Shown piece by piece: positions 16,381 through 25,686 of a stretch of DNA of 64,000 bases; within the stretch, counting starts at the first letter, position 1, and every line of letters starts with the position of its first letter. Under the pieces are notes generated by a model, which did no database searches, was not told the origin of the DNA, and saw nothing but the letters and a program-made list of their open reading frames with translations. This stretch comes from Rhodococcus opacus B4 (GTDB lineage: Bacteria > Actinomycetota > Actinomycetes > Mycobacteriales > Mycobacteriaceae). The stretch lies in the NCBI RefSeq assembly GCF_000010805.1, contig NC_012522.1, forward strand, positions 6,510,001-6,574,000, in the 5' to 3' direction. The translations under genes were made by a program, and so were the position numbers.

Positions 16381-18012
16381 ATGGGCACGAACGACGGAAA
16401 ACCTGCCGATCTGGTGCTGTTCGGTGACGTCGTCACCATGAATGACGCCGCGCCACGCGCTCGGGCGGTCGCGGTGCGGGACGGGCGGATCGCCGCCGTC
16501 GGCAACGACGCCGCGGTGTTTCCGCTGATCGGACCGGCAACGATCGCGGTCGACCTGCACCGCGCCTGCATCCTCCCCGGGTTCATCGAGGCGCACGGTC
16601 ACCCGCTGAACTCGGCGGTGCTGCTCGGCGAACCGGTCGTGGACATCCGGCCCGTGACCATCGCCGGCGCGGACGAGGTGGTCGACGCCGTCCGCCGCGC
16701 CGTCGACGAGCACCCCGACGGCGCCGTGCTCAACGGCTGGGACCCGTTGCTCCAGAAGGGGCTGCCGGAACCGTCCCGGGAATGGCTCAACTCCGTCGCT
16801 CCCGACACCTCCCTGGTGATCCTGCACAACACCGGTCACGTTGCGTATTTCAACGACGTCGCCGCACGGGACGCCGGATTGTCCGGGAAGACACCGGACC
16901 CGGAAGGCGGCAGCTTCGGCCGCGACGAGTCGGGTGATCTGAACGGTTCGGCGTTCGAGGCACCCGCGGTGATGGCGGTGGCCGCCTCGATCCTCGCCGG
17001 TGCGTCCGCCCGGCTGCCGGAACTCCTCGCCGCGGAATGCGCGCGGATGAACGCGGCGGGCATCACCACCGCCAGCGAGATGGCATTCGACCCCCGCTTC
17101 CGGAGCGCGTTGACCGCGATCGCCCGGTCCGGTGGTCTCACCACCCGGCTGCGGCTGTACGAGATGTCGAATCCGGAGCGCTCCACGGACGTGTCACCCG
17201 GAGTGGGCGACGACCTGCTGCGCCAGGTGGGTATCAAGATCTGGTCGGACGGCTCGCCGTGGGTGGGCAACGCGGCCACGAGTTTCCCGTACCTCGACAC
17301 GGAGGTCACCCGGTCGCTCGGCCTCGCCGGATCGCGCGGCGAGGCCAATTACACCGAGGACGAGATTCTCGAGATCAGCAAGCCGTACTTCGAGAACGGC
17401 TGGCAGATCTCCTGCCACGCCAACGGTGACGCCGCGGTCACCCTGGTCCTCGATGCGTGGCAGCGGATGCTCGCCGACTCGCCGCGGGAAGATCACCGAC
17501 TGCGCCTCGAGCATGTCGGGGCGATGACCCCGGAGCAGTTCCGCCGTGCGACCGAACTCGGCGTCACGTGCAGCCTGTTCGTCGACCACCTCTACTACTG
17601 GGGCGACGTGCTCGTCGACGACCTGTTCGGTCCCGAACGCGGAGCACGTTGGGCCGCTGCAGCTTCCGCGATCGCGGCGGGCCAGCGGATCTCGTTCCAC
17701 AACGACGGCCCGGTGACCCCGACCAACCCGCTGCGCAACATCGCCGACGCCGTCACCCGCCGCACCCGGTCGGGGCGGGTGCTCGCTCCCGAGGAGCGGA
17801 TCTCCGTCCCGGACGCCCTGCGCGCGGAGACGATCAACTCGGCGTGGCACCTCCGGAGCGAGGACGCGATCGGGGCAATCGTCCCCGGGCTGCACGCCGA
17901 TCTCGTCGTGCTGTCGGCCAATCCGCTTCTGGTGGATCCCGACGACATCGCGGACCTCGAAGTGCTCGCCACGATCCTGGAGGGTCGAACGGTCTTCGGA
18001 AAGCTGGCGTGA
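16381..18012 (+). CDS. Amidohydrolase family 3 (YtcJ-like) metal-dependent hydrolase
   Basis: The 543-residue enzyme has the amidohydrolase composite-domain layout: N-terminal beta strands (ADLVLFGDVVTMND), the first metal site in LPGFIEAHGHP, WSDGSPWVGN, metal or catalytic histidines in ISCHANGDAA and LRLEHVG, and the catalytic region SFHNDGPVTPTNP. It most resembles YtcJ/NfdA-type amidohydrolase_3 enzymes, which hydrolyse N-formyl or imide compounds; the substrate here is unknown. GGGAGGG lies eight bases before ATG 16381. Its TGA overlaps the GTG of the ClC gene by four bases, linking hydrolysis and anion transport in one transcript. Confidence 0.88.
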   Translation: MGTNDGKPADLVLFGDVVTMNDAAPRARAVAVRDGRIAAVGNDAAVFPLIGPATIAVDLHRACILPGFIEAHGHPLNSAVLLGEPVVDIRPVTIAGADEVVDAVRRAVDEHPDGAVLNGWDPLLQKGLPEPSREWLNSVAPDTSLVILHNTGHVAYFNDVAARDAGLSGKTPDPEGGSFGRDESGDLNGSAFEAPAVMAVAASILAGASARLPELLAAECARMNAAGITTASEMAFDPRFRSALTAIARSGGLTTRLRLYEMSNPERSTDVSPGVGDDLLRQVGIKIWSDGSPWVGNAATSFPYLDTEVTRSLGLAGSRGEANYTEDEILEISKPYFENGWQISCHANGDAAVTLVLDAWQRMLADSPREDHRLRLEHVGAMTPEQFRRATELGVTCSLFVDHLYYWGDVLVDDLFGPERGARWAAAASAIAAGQRISFHNDGPVTPTNPLRNIADAVTRRTRSGRVLAPEERISVPDALRAETINSAWHLRSEDAIGAIVPGLHADLVVLSANPLLVDPDDIADLEVLATILEGRTVFGKLA

Positions 18013-19421
18013 CCCGGGTGGGGTCCGGGTCGCGGGCTCTGCGGTCGATCGGGGCGTCGGCCGGCGCCTGGATCCGCTCCGCGGGCTACACCCGCAAATG
18101 GCTGGTCCTCGGTGTCGTGATCGGCATCGTCGCCGGGCTCGGCGCGGTCGTGTTCTACGTCGCGCTGTCGGAGGCGACGCAATTGCTGATCGTCGACATC
18201 GGCGGCTACCACCCGCCGACCGCGGCCGGTGACGGCGGCGCGGGCGGCAGCAGGGAATTCACGAGACCGTGGGCGATTCCGCTCGTGGTGTGCCTGGGCG
18301 GACTGGTGTCCGGCATCCTCGTGTTCACCCTGGCGCCCGAGGCCGAGGGGCACGGCACCGACGCGGCGATCGAGGCCGTGCACCGGGACCCCCGTATGAT
18401 CCGCGTCCGCGTCGTGCTGGTGAAGCTGGTTGCGTCGGCGATCACGATCGGGTCCGGCGGGTCCGGTGGCCGGGAGGGACCCACCGCGCAGATCTCGGCG
18501 GGTTTCGGATCGCTCCTCGCCCGCAGGCTGAACCTGTCCCCGCGGGACGGCCGCATCGCCGTGGCGATCGGCATCGGCTCCGGGATCGGCGCCATCTTCG
18601 GCGCCCCGCTCGGTGGTGCCGTGCTGTGCTGCACGATCCCGTACAAGGAGGACTTCGACTTCGAGGTGCTCGTGCCGGCGCTGGTCACGTCGATCGTCAG
18701 TTACACCGTGTTCGGCAGCTTCCTCGGCTTCGGGCCGCTGTTCGGGTACGCCGCCCAGGACTACGTCTTCGACACTCCGGCGCAGCTGGTGTGGTTCGCG
18801 CTCATCGGTGTGCTCGGCGGCCTGATCGGGTTGCTGTACAGCGGGACGTTCTACACCGCCGTCGACCTCACCCACCGTCTGCCGGGCAGCCGGATCGTCA
18901 AGCCGGCGGTCGGCGGGCTGCTCGTCGGCCTGATGGCGCTGGTGCTACCGGAGGTGCTGGGCAGCGGATACGGCTGGATCCAGCAGTCGATGGCCCGCGA
19001 CGACCTCGCGGCCATCCCGCTGTGGGTGGTGCTGTTGCTGCCGTTCGCGAAGATCCTCGCGACGTCGCTGTCCATCGGATCGGGCGGATCGGGCGGCATC
19101 TTCGGCCCGGGCATGGTGATCGGGGCGTTCACCGGTGCCGCGGTGTGGCGACTGCTGGAACCTATCGCCCCGGGGGTTCCCGACAATCCGGCGCCCTTCG
19201 TCATCGTCGGCATGATGGCGTGTTTCGGGAGCATCGCCCGCGCCCCGCTCGCGGTCATGCTGATGGTCGCGGAGATGACGGGAAGCATCGGCGTGCTCGT
19301 GCCGGGGATGATCGCCGTCGGACTCTCCTATCTCATCGTGCGCCGATCGGGGAAGACGATCTACCGCGCGCAGCTCGAGAACCGGGCGGTGGCTCGGCTC
19401 GCCCAGGGTTCGCCGGGGTGA
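18009..19421 (+). CDS. ClC-type chloride channel/antiporter
   Basis: The 470-residue membrane protein belongs to the ClC family. The second selectivity segment GREGP is intact at 154-158 with the gating glutamate Glu156, and GIFGP is at 363-367. The first segment, GSGIP in classical members, reads GHGTD (residues 114-118), so the chloride-coordinating serine is missing; the same variant may occur in other actinobacterial members. There are about ten to twelve helices and no C-terminal CBS domains. GTG 18009 overlaps the amidohydrolase stop and the first helix starts near residue 31. Confidence 0.9.
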   Translation: MTRVGSGSRALRSIGASAGAWIRSAGYTRKWLVLGVVIGIVAGLGAVVFYVALSEATQLLIVDIGGYHPPTAAGDGGAGGSREFTRPWAIPLVVCLGGLVSGILVFTLAPEAEGHGTDAAIEAVHRDPRMIRVRVVLVKLVASAITIGSGGSGGREGPTAQISAGFGSLLARRLNLSPRDGRIAVAIGIGSGIGAIFGAPLGGAVLCCTIPYKEDFDFEVLVPALVTSIVSYTVFGSFLGFGPLFGYAAQDYVFDTPAQLVWFALIGVLGGLIGLLYSGTFYTAVDLTHRLPGSRIVKPAVGGLLVGLMALVLPEVLGSGYGWIQQSMARDDLAAIPLWVVLLLPFAKILATSLSIGSGGSGGIFGPGMVIGAFTGAAVWRLLEPIAPGVPDNPAPFVIVGMMACFGSIARAPLAVMLMVAEMTGSIGVLVPGMIAVGLSYLIVRRSGKTIYRAQLENRAVARLAQGSPG

Positions 19422-19430
19422 TCGGGCCGG

Positions 19431-19490
19431 GTCCGTGTGCGGAGTGCCCGGAGGATTCGGGTCCGTGTGCGGAGTGCCCGGAGGATTCGG
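19431..19490. repeat. Perfect 30-bp tandem duplication before the mrr gene
   Basis: The unit GTCCGTGTGCGGAGTGCCCG plus GAGGATTCGG occurs twice in immediate succession, starting nine bases after the ClC stop and ending 14 bases before the mrr ATG. Both copies stay in frame with mrr: read through, each gives the peptide PCAECPEDSG. It is therefore either a duplicated 5' untranslated element or an N-terminal extension if translation starts further upstream. Confidence 0.85.
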
Positions 19491-19504
19491 GCATGCTTGT
19501 GGCC

Positions 19505-20392
19505 ATGACTGTTCACGTTCCTCAGTACGTCGACCTCCTCTGGCCAGCGCTTCAGGCTGCCATTGCTCTCGGTGGTTCGGCGTCCAACGAGGAGCTCGAC
19601 AGCGCAGTCGTTGAGCGGGAAGGTCTTTCGTCGGACGTGCAGGGCGTGCTGCACGGTGACGGTCCCAGCACCGAGATCGAGTACCGGCTGGCGTGGGCCC
19701 GCACCTATCTCAAGGGGATGGGTCTGCTCACCAACAGCCGTCGCGGGGTGTGGAGCGTGACGGAGAAGGGCCGCGAGGTGGCCGAGAGTGAGATCCGCCC
19801 GTTGCACGCCGAATTCTCCGCCGAGAACCGCAAGAAGAATGCCGCCCGCAAATCCGCGAAGGCCGCATCCCGGAGGAACGACGAACCGGACGCCAACATC
19901 GCGGAGGCCGAGAACGACGCGGACTGGAAGGATCTGCTGCTCGACACGGTCCTGAAGATGTCGCCGCCCGCGTTCGAGCGGCTGACCCAGCGGTTGCTGC
20001 GGGAGGCCGGATTCTCGAGCGCATCCGTCACCGGTCGGGGCGGTGACGGGGACATCGAGGGGCTCGGCGTGTACCAGTTGTCGCTGCTCAGCTTCCCCGT
20101 GTTCTTCCAGTGCAAGCGCTACAGCGGCAGTGTCGGGGCCGGGGCGGTGCGCGATTTCCGTGGCGCCATGGCGGGTCGCGGCGAGAAGGGCCTGCTCATC
20201 ACGACCGGAACCTTCACCGGCGACGCCCGCACGGAGTCCAAGCGGGACGGTGCCCCGCCGATCGACCTCATCGACGGCGACCGGCTCTGCGACCTGCTGA
20301 AAGAGCATTCACTCGGGGTTCAGACCACCACCCGTCTCGTCGAGGACGTCGAGGTCAGGTCCGATTACTTCCACTCCCTCGAGCCGAAATGA
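19505..20392 (+). CDS. mrr: Mrr-type modification-dependent restriction endonuclease
   Basis: The 295-residue protein has the Mrr layout: an N-terminal winged-helix DNA-binding domain (MTVHVPQYVDLLWPALQAAI to about residue 95), a charged linker 96-140, and a C-terminal PD-(D/E)xK nuclease domain. The catalytic residues are Asp183 in GDGDIEG and Gln202-Cys-Lys204 in FFQCKRYSG. Mrr enzymes cut DNA carrying methylated bases and act as a type IV defence. No methyltransferase or other restriction gene is adjacent, as expected for a stand-alone type IV enzyme. The ATG at 19505 gives the usual family start; ATG 19493 is an alternative. Confidence 0.88.
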   Translation: MTVHVPQYVDLLWPALQAAIALGGSASNEELDSAVVEREGLSSDVQGVLHGDGPSTEIEYRLAWARTYLKGMGLLTNSRRGVWSVTEKGREVAESEIRPLHAEFSAENRKKNAARKSAKAASRRNDEPDANIAEAENDADWKDLLLDTVLKMSPPAFERLTQRLLREAGFSSASVTGRGGDGDIEGLGVYQLSLLSFPVFFQCKRYSGSVGAGAVRDFRGAMAGRGEKGLLITTGTFTGDARTESKRDGAPPIDLIDGDRLCDLLKEHSLGVQTTTRLVEDVEVRSDYFHSLEPK

Positions 20393-20558
20393 TCAGCGTC
20401 GTGTCACCGTCCCGGGGCCCGGACACTCTTTCCCGTTGCGGTATGGCCACGAAGCGATCACACCGGCCCTGAAGCGGTGCCACCGGCGTCTTCCCCTGTG
20501 TAAATAGGAAGTTAAATGCACATGTCATCGACGTGAAAGACGATCGAGGGAAGTCGCT

Positions 20559-21767
20559 ATGACGACCACGACGCCGTGGCCGTTGAAGGGCCACGGGGCG
20601 CAGCCGCCCGCCGGAATGACGGCGGACCGGCGATTCGGGATGCTCGTCGACCAGTTCTTCGGACTCTTCCGCGACAGCAGCCAGGGCGGCGGCGCGCTGG
20701 CCGTCTACCTCCACGGCGAACCCGTCGTCGACGTATGGGCGGGGTGGTCGAGCCGCGACACCTTCTGGCAGGCCGACACCGTCACCCTCACGTTCTCCAC
20801 CGGCAAGGGCGTCGCGTCCACCGTGCTGCACCGACTCGCCAGTCGCGGGATCATCGACTACGACGCGCCGGTGGCGCGGTACTGGCCCGAGTTCGCCGCC
20901 GAGGGCAAGGATGAGATCACGGTCCGTGAGCTGTTGTCGCACCGCGCCGGGCTGCACCGGGTCCGCGGACTCGTGCCCGGCCCGCTGAGCCTGATGGACC
21001 ATTCGCTGGTCAGCACCGCGCTGGCCGCCGCGACCCCCGACCAGCGCAGGCTGAAGGTCCCCGGCTATCACGCGGTGACGTTCGGCTCGCTCGTCGCCGA
21101 ACTGACGTCCCGTGCGGCCGGAACACCGTTCACGGACCTCGTTCGGACGGAGGTCGCCGAGCCGCTCGGGGTGAAGGAATTCTGGTACGAGGTGCCGCTG
21201 CCCGAACGCGACCGGATCGCCAGGACCTTTCCGCACATCAACCCGTTCGGTGTTCCGTGGGGAGCGACGTCGTTCGCGATGTCGCGGCTGCCCGGTTTGC
21301 GCAACGTGGCCGACGCCGGCATGCCCGCGGGGTTCGACGCCCTCGTCCGCAACCCCGCGATCCACGACAGCGTGATGCCGGGGTGGAACGGCGTGTTCAG
21401 TGCCCGCGCCCTGGCGCGGATGTACGCGGCGCTGGCGAACGGCGGAACCGTCGGCGGTGCCGAGTTCCTCCCGCCGGACGTCGTGACCCAGCTGAGTCAG
21501 GTGCAGACCACTGCCCGCGATTACGTTCTGGGTATACCGATGAACTGGCGGCTCGGCTACCACGCGGGAATGGTCGCGCGCCGCAGGCAGCCGTCGAATA
21601 CCTTCGGGCACTACGGCTTGGGTGGGTCGGGTGCGTTCGCCGACGCCGATACCGGTCTGTCGATCGCCTTCGTCACCAACCGGCTCGGCAACATGCTGAC
21701 CCCCATCGCGGACCTCCGGCTGCCGAAGCTCGGTTCCACCGCGCTCGCCATCGCCGAGAAGCTGTAG
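20559..21767 (+). CDS. Serine hydrolase, beta-lactamase/EstB (class C-like) family
   Basis: The 402-residue protein has a penicillin-binding-protein fold: nucleophile motif STGK at residues 80-83, the tyrosine region PGYHAVTFG and, near the C-terminus, FGHYGLGGSGAFAD, where HxG replaces the KTG triad. These are features of family VIII esterases and of cytoplasmic beta-lactamase-like hydrolases. It has no signal peptide, so it acts in the cytosol, probably on an ester or amide metabolite. GAGGGAAG stands before ATG 20559. Confidence 0.88.
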   Translation: MTTTTPWPLKGHGAQPPAGMTADRRFGMLVDQFFGLFRDSSQGGGALAVYLHGEPVVDVWAGWSSRDTFWQADTVTLTFSTGKGVASTVLHRLASRGIIDYDAPVARYWPEFAAEGKDEITVRELLSHRAGLHRVRGLVPGPLSLMDHSLVSTALAAATPDQRRLKVPGYHAVTFGSLVAELTSRAAGTPFTDLVRTEVAEPLGVKEFWYEVPLPERDRIARTFPHINPFGVPWGATSFAMSRLPGLRNVADAGMPAGFDALVRNPAIHDSVMPGWNGVFSARALARMYAALANGGTVGGAEFLPPDVVTQLSQVQTTARDYVLGIPMNWRLGYHAGMVARRRQPSNTFGHYGLGGSGAFADADTGLSIAFVTNRLGNMLTPIADLRLPKLGSTALAIAEKL

Positions 21768-21862
21768 CCGGGCAGCCTGCGGACGCCGGGCCGAACCAAT
21801 TCGATTTCGACGCGCCGCTTTTCGATCGACGCGAGCCGCCGGTCTGGAAGGCGGAGGACCGG

Positions 21863-21868
21863 TAGCAT
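21863..21868 (+). promoter_or_regulatory. Leaderless -10 element TAGCAT
   Basis: TAGCAT lies seven bases before GTG 21876 and decides that start over the GTG at 21870, which is only one base away from the element. Confidence 0.45.
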
Positions 21869-21875
21869 CGTGTCC

Positions 21876-22298
21876 GTGACCGACGCGACCGCCCACACCA
21901 GCCGTCCTGATCGGTTGCGTGTCCTCGTCTACAGCGACGACGCGAACACCCGCCAGAAGGTTGTTCTGGCGTTGGGGAAGCGTCCGCACCCCGACCTTCC
22001 GGAGCTGGAGTACGTCGAGGTGGCGACGGCGCCCGTGGTGATCCGGGAGATGGATGCCGGCGGTATCGACCTGGCAATCCTGGACGGCGAGGCCGTGCCC
22101 GCGGGCGGGATGGGGATCGCGAAGCAGTTGAAGGACGAGATCGACGCGTGCCCGCCGATCCTGGTCCTGACCGGTCGTCCTGACGACGCCTGGCTCGCCA
22201 GCTGGTCGCGCGCCGAGGCCGCGGTGCCGCATCCGCTCGACCCGATCCGGTTGTCGGAAGCGGTCATAGCGCTGCTCCGCACCCGACTCTCTGCTTAG
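21876..22298 (+). CDS. Degenerate response-regulator receiver protein upstream of nuo
   Basis: The 140-residue protein is a single receiver domain without output domain. It retains an acidic pair (Asp21-Asp22), the phospho-acceptor Asp70 in GIDLAILDGEA and Thr99, but the conserved lysine is replaced by His119 in AVPHPLDP. M. tuberculosis has a comparable gene (Rv3143) immediately upstream of its nuo operon, so this association is old. It may sense or signal respiratory state by protein contact rather than by DNA binding. No histidine kinase gene is nearby. It ends 217 bases before nuoA. Confidence 0.8.
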   Translation: MTDATAHTSRPDRLRVLVYSDDANTRQKVVLALGKRPHPDLPELEYVEVATAPVVIREMDAGGIDLAILDGEAVPAGGMGIAKQLKDEIDACPPILVLTGRPDDAWLASWSRAEAAVPHPLDPIRLSEAVIALLRTRLSA

Positions 22299-22515
22299 GG
22301 TCTCCTGACCCCGTTCCGGCCGTCGGACGGCGCATCGAGCGCCTGTCCCGCAGCGGTTTTCCGCATTTCCAGATCGCCCGGAACTCACACGGTCAAATCG
22401 GCCGGGCCCGACGACTTCCCTTGTACGCTGTGGCATAACTCACAAGAGCGTAGCTTCGGAAACGACCGTCCGGGATTCGGGCGGCCAGGCTCGGGAAGAG
22501 GGGAGCTGAGACGGC

Positions 22516-22875
22516 ATGAATGTCTATGTGCCGATCCTCGTGCTCGGGGCGATTGCGGTCGCGTTCGCGGTGTTCTCCGTGATCGTGGCGCGGATCGTCG
22601 GTCCGAGGCGTTACAACCGTGCCAAGCTCGACGCCTACGAGTGCGGGATCGAGCCCACGTCCTCGCCGCTGGGTGCGGGCCGCATCCCGGTGAAGTACTA
22701 CCTGACGGCCATGCTGTTCATCATCTTCGACATCGAGATCGTGTTCCTCTATCCGTGGGCGGTTCATTTCGACGCTCTCGGCTTCTTCGGTCTCGGGGCC
22801 ATGGCCCTGTTCATCTTCAACGTCTCCGTCGCCTACGCGTACGAGTGGCGGCGTGGCGGTCTCAGCTGGGACTGA
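22516..22875 (+). CDS. nuoA: NADH-quinone oxidoreductase subunit A
   Basis: The 119-residue membrane subunit of complex I has three helices and the conserved loop YNRAKLDAYECGIEPTSSPL with the buried-region cysteine, followed by RIPVKYYLTAMLFIIFDIE and the VFLYPWA segment. It sits at the junction of the peripheral and membrane arms near the quinone channel. GAGGGGAGCTGAGACGGC precedes ATG 22516. It is the first gene of a 14-gene operon in the order nuoA to nuoN that encodes the proton-pumping NADH dehydrogenase of the respiratory chain. Confidence 0.97.
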   Translation: MNVYVPILVLGAIAVAFAVFSVIVARIVGPRRYNRAKLDAYECGIEPTSSPLGAGRIPVKYYLTAMLFIIFDIEIVFLYPWAVHFDALGFFGLGAMALFIFNVSVAYAYEWRRGGLSWD

Positions 22876-22924
22876 TCGGTCCCGCCAGCGATCCAAAAGG
22901 TAAGTCGGAAGAGAAGAGTCGGAT

Positions 22925-23479
22925 ATGGGCATCGAAGAGAAGCTGCCGAGCGGCTTCCTGCTGACCACGGTCGAGGGGCTTGCGGGCTACGTCCGCAAGG
23001 GCTCGCTGTGGCCGGCCAGTTTCGGGCTCGCGTGCTGCGCGATCGAGATGATGGCCACCGCGGGCGGCCGCTTCGACATCGCCCGCTTCGGCATGGAGGC
23101 GTTCCGCGCGTCCCCTCGGCAGGCCGATCTGATGATCGTCGCCGGCCGGGTGAGTCAGAAGATGGCGCCGGTGCTGCGGCAGATCTACGACCAGATGGTG
23201 GAGCCGAAGTGGGTGCTGGCGATGGGCGTCTGCGCTTCGTCGGGTGGGATGTTCAACAATTACGCGATCGTGCAGGGTGTCGACCACATCGTGCCTGTCG
23301 ACATCTACCTGCCGGGGTGCCCGCCGAGGCCCGAGATGCTGCTGAACGCGATCCTCACGCTGCACGAGAAGATCCAGCAGATGCCGCTCGGCGTTCACCG
23401 GGACGAGGTGGCGCGGGCGGCGGAGCAGGCCGCGCTGGCCGCCACCCCCACCATCCAGATGAAGGGCCTGCTCCGGTGA
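22925..23479 (+). CDS. nuoB: NADH-quinone oxidoreductase subunit B
   Basis: The 184-residue subunit carries the terminal 4Fe-4S cluster N2, which hands electrons to quinone. All four ligands are visible: the tandem Cys37-Cys38 in [10 protein letters not shown], Cys103 in MGVCASSGG and Cys132 in LPGCPPRPE. The last 30 residues after HEKIQQM are a variable tail. It starts 49 bases after nuoA. A 120-base gap full of short repeats separates it from nuoC, the only sizeable spacing in the operon besides this one. Confidence 0.97.
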   Translation: MGIEEKLPSGFLLTTVEGLAGYVRKGSLWPASFGLACCAIEMMATAGGRFDIARFGMEAFRASPRQADLMIVAGRVSQKMAPVLRQIYDQMVEPKWVLAMGVCASSGGMFNNYAIVQGVDHIVPVDIYLPGCPPRPEMLLNAILTLHEKIQQMPLGVHRDEVARAAEQAALAATPTIQMKGLLR

Positions 23480-23525
23480 CCGGCGTCTGGGCCGTGCCGA
23501 GGTGCCGGTGCGGGGCGGTGGGTTC

Positions 23526-23714
23526 GAGGGAGCGAAGCGAGCCGAGTATCCGGCGTCTGGGCCGTGCGGTCTGGACTGAGGAACGAGGGAGCGTAGCGAG
23601 TGAGTGACGAGGGAAGAGCGCACGACAAGGCCCAGACGCCCGCGAGCGAAGTGAGCCAGACAAACACAGGAAGAGGGCACGATCAAGCCCCGGCGCCCGC
23701 GAGCGAAGCGAGCC
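23526..23714. repeat. Four copies of a GAGCGAAGCGAG-like mirror repeat at the nuoB-nuoC joint
   Basis: Variants of GAGCGAAGCGAGC occur at 23530-23542, 23589-23600 (GAGCGTAGCGAG), 23644-23656 (GAGCGAAGTGAGC) and 23701-23713. The core reads the same backwards on one strand (a mirror repeat). The first two lie in the nuoB-nuoC gap, the second provides the GTG start of nuoC, and the last two encode the ASEVS and ASEAS parts of the NuoC N-terminus. Confidence 0.75.
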
Positions 23715-24370
23715 ATGTTGTAGCAGTCCGCAAGGGTCTGTTCGGGGTGCGGGGTAGTGGTGACACGTCGGGGTATGGGCGGTTGGTGCGTCCGGTGTTG
23801 TTGCCGGGGAATACGCCGCGGCCGTATGGGGGTTATTTCGACGAGGTGGCGGATGGGCTGGGGGCAGCGCTGGCGGAGTCGGGGGTGGGTTTCGAGGATG
23901 CGGTGGAGTCGGTGGTGGTGTTTCGCGGTGAGGTGACGTTCGGTGTGCGGCGGGAGTTTCTGCCGGTGGTGGCGCGTGCGTTGCGGGATGAGCCGGATCT
24001 GCGGTTCGAGATGTGTCTGGGTGTGAACGGTGTGCATTTCCCGCAGGAGGCCGGGCGGGAGTTGCATGCGGTGTATCCGTTGTTGTCGATTACGCACAAT
24101 CGGCGGATCCGTCTGGAGGTGGCGGTGCCGGACGTGGATCCGCATATCCCGTCGTTGTATGACGTGTATCCGACGAATGATTGGCACGAGCGGGAGACGT
24201 ACGACTTCTTCGGGATCGTGTTCGACGGTCATCCGTCGTTGACGCGGATCGAGATGCCGGATGACTGGCCGGGTCATCCGCAGCGGAAGGACTATCCGCT
24301 CGGCGGTATTCCCGTCGAGTACAAGGGCGCGGAGATCGCGCCGCCCGACGAGCGGCGGGGGTACAACTGA
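23600..24370 (+). CDS. nuoC: NADH-quinone oxidoreductase subunit C
   Basis: The 256-residue peripheral-arm subunit matches the actinobacterial NuoC from about residue 40 ([20 protein letters not shown]) onwards, with [20 protein letters not shown] and the signature [20 protein letters not shown] near the C-terminus. Residues 1-38 are a repeat-derived, low-complexity extension ([11 protein letters not shown] then [10 protein letters not shown]). The GTG at 23600 is kept because GAGGGA lies ten bases upstream and no later start precedes the conserved part. Codons in its body are unusually rich in G- and T-ending forms. Its TGA overlaps nuoD by one base. Confidence 0.94.
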   Translation: MSDEGRAHDKAQTPASEVSQTNTGRGHDQAPAPASEASHVVAVRKGLFGVRGSGDTSGYGRLVRPVLLPGNTPRPYGGYFDEVADGLGAALAESGVGFEDAVESVVVFRGEVTFGVRREFLPVVARALRDEPDLRFEMCLGVNGVHFPQEAGRELHAVYPLLSITHNRRIRLEVAVPDVDPHIPSLYDVYPTNDWHERETYDFFGIVFDGHPSLTRIEMPDDWPGHPQRKDYPLGGIPVEYKGAEIAPPDERRGYN

Positions 24371-25686
24371 TGAGCGAGGACACGGTTTTCACCGTCGCCG
24401 GTCAGGACTGGGACGAGGTTGTCGATGCGGTGAAGGCAGCGTCGGACGATGCGGGTTCGGCGAGCGGTGAGGAGCGCATCGTCGTGAACATGGGTCCTCA
24501 GCATCCGTCGACGCACGGGGTGTTGCGGCTCATCTTGGAGATCGAGGGTGAAACGGTCACGGAGGCCCGGTGCGGTATCGGTTATCTGCATACGGGGATC
24601 GAGAAGAATCTGGAGTACCGCAACTGGACGCAGGGCGTGACGTTCGTGACGCGGATGGATTATCTGTCGCCGTTCTTCAACGAGACGGCGTATTGCCTGG
24701 GTGTGGAGAAGTTGCTCGACATCACGGAGCAGGTGCCGGACCGGGCGAGTGTGATCCGGGTGATGTTGATGGAACTGAATCGCATTTCCTCGCATCTGGT
24801 GGCGTTGGCCACGGGTGGGATGGAGCTGGGTGCGGTGACGGCGATGCTGTTCGGTTTCCGGGAACGTGAGTTGGTCCTGGATGTGTTCGAGTTCATTACC
24901 GGGTTGCGCATGAACCATGCGTATATCCGGCCGGGTGGGTTGTCTCAGGATCTGCCGGAGGGGGCGGTGGCGAAGGTTCGCGAGTTGCTGACGGTGCTGC
25001 CGGAGCGGTTGCGGGACATGGAGAATCTGCTGAACGAGAATCGCATCTGGAAGGGCCGCACCGAGGGCATCGGGTATCTCGACCTGACCGGGTGCATGGC
25101 GCTGGGGATCACCGGTCCGATGCTGCGGGCGACGGGCCTGCCGCACGACCTGCGGAAGTCGCAGCCGTATTGCGGGTACGAGAATTACGAGTTCGAGGTC
25201 AGCACCGACACCGGGTGCGACGCGTACGGCCGCTACCTGATCCGGGTCGACGAGATGAAGGAGTCGCTGAAGATCGTCGAGCAGTGTCTCGACAAGTTGC
25301 GGCCGGGCCCGATCATGGCGGAGGACAAGAAGATCGCGTGGCCTGCGGATCTGACGTTGGGGCCGGACGGTCTCGGTAATTCGCCGGGTCATGTCCGCGA
25401 GATCATGGATTCGTCGATGGAGTCGCTGATCCATCACTTCAAGTTGGTGACGGAGGGTTTCCGGGTGCCGCCGGGTCAGGTGTATGTGGCGGTGGAGTCG
25501 CCGCGGGGCGAGCTCGGGGTGCACATGGTGAGCGACGGCGGCACGCGCCCGTACCGGGTGCATTTCCGGGATCCGTCGTTCACGAATCTGCAGTCGGTGG
25601 CGGCCACGTGTGAGGGCGGCATGGTGGCGGATGTGATTGCTGCGGTCGCGAGCATCGATCCCGTCATGGGGGGAGTGGATCGATGA
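24370..25686 (+). CDS. nuoD: NADH-quinone oxidoreductase subunit D
   Basis: The 438-residue subunit is related to the large subunit of NiFe hydrogenases and forms the quinone-binding cavity with NuoB. It shows the hallmark [34 protein letters not shown], the [11 protein letters not shown] segment and the C-terminal [15 protein letters not shown]. The 40 residues before MGPQHP are a short acidic lead. It overlaps nuoC by one base and nuoE by four. Codon use is like that of nuoC (many GTG, TTG, GAT, TAT codons), unlike nuoE and nuoF. Confidence 0.97.
   Translation: MSEDTVFTVAGQDWDEVVDAVKAASDDAGSASGEERIVVNMGPQHPSTHGVLRLILEIEGETVTEARCGIGYLHTGIEKNLEYRNWTQGVTFVTRMDYLSPFFNETAYCLGVEKLLDITEQVPDRASVIRVMLMELNRISSHLVALATGGMELGAVTAMLFGFRERELVLDVFEFITGLRMNHAYIRPGGLSQDLPEGAVAKVRELLTVLPERLRDMENLLNENRIWKGRTEGIGYLDLTGCMALGITGPMLRATGLPHDLRKSQPYCGYENYEFEVSTDTGCDAYGRYLIRVDEMKESLKIVEQCLDKLRPGPIMAEDKKIAWPADLTLGPDGLGNSPGHVREIMDSSMESLIHHFKLVTEGFRVPPGQVYVAVESPRGELGVHMVSDGGTRPYRVHFRDPSFTNLQSVAATCEGGMVADVIAAVASIDPVMGGVDR

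Noticed and set aside
19431-19490. The two 30-bp repeats as a minimal CRISPR array
   Set aside because: The copies are directly adjacent with no spacer, and no cas gene is present in the window.
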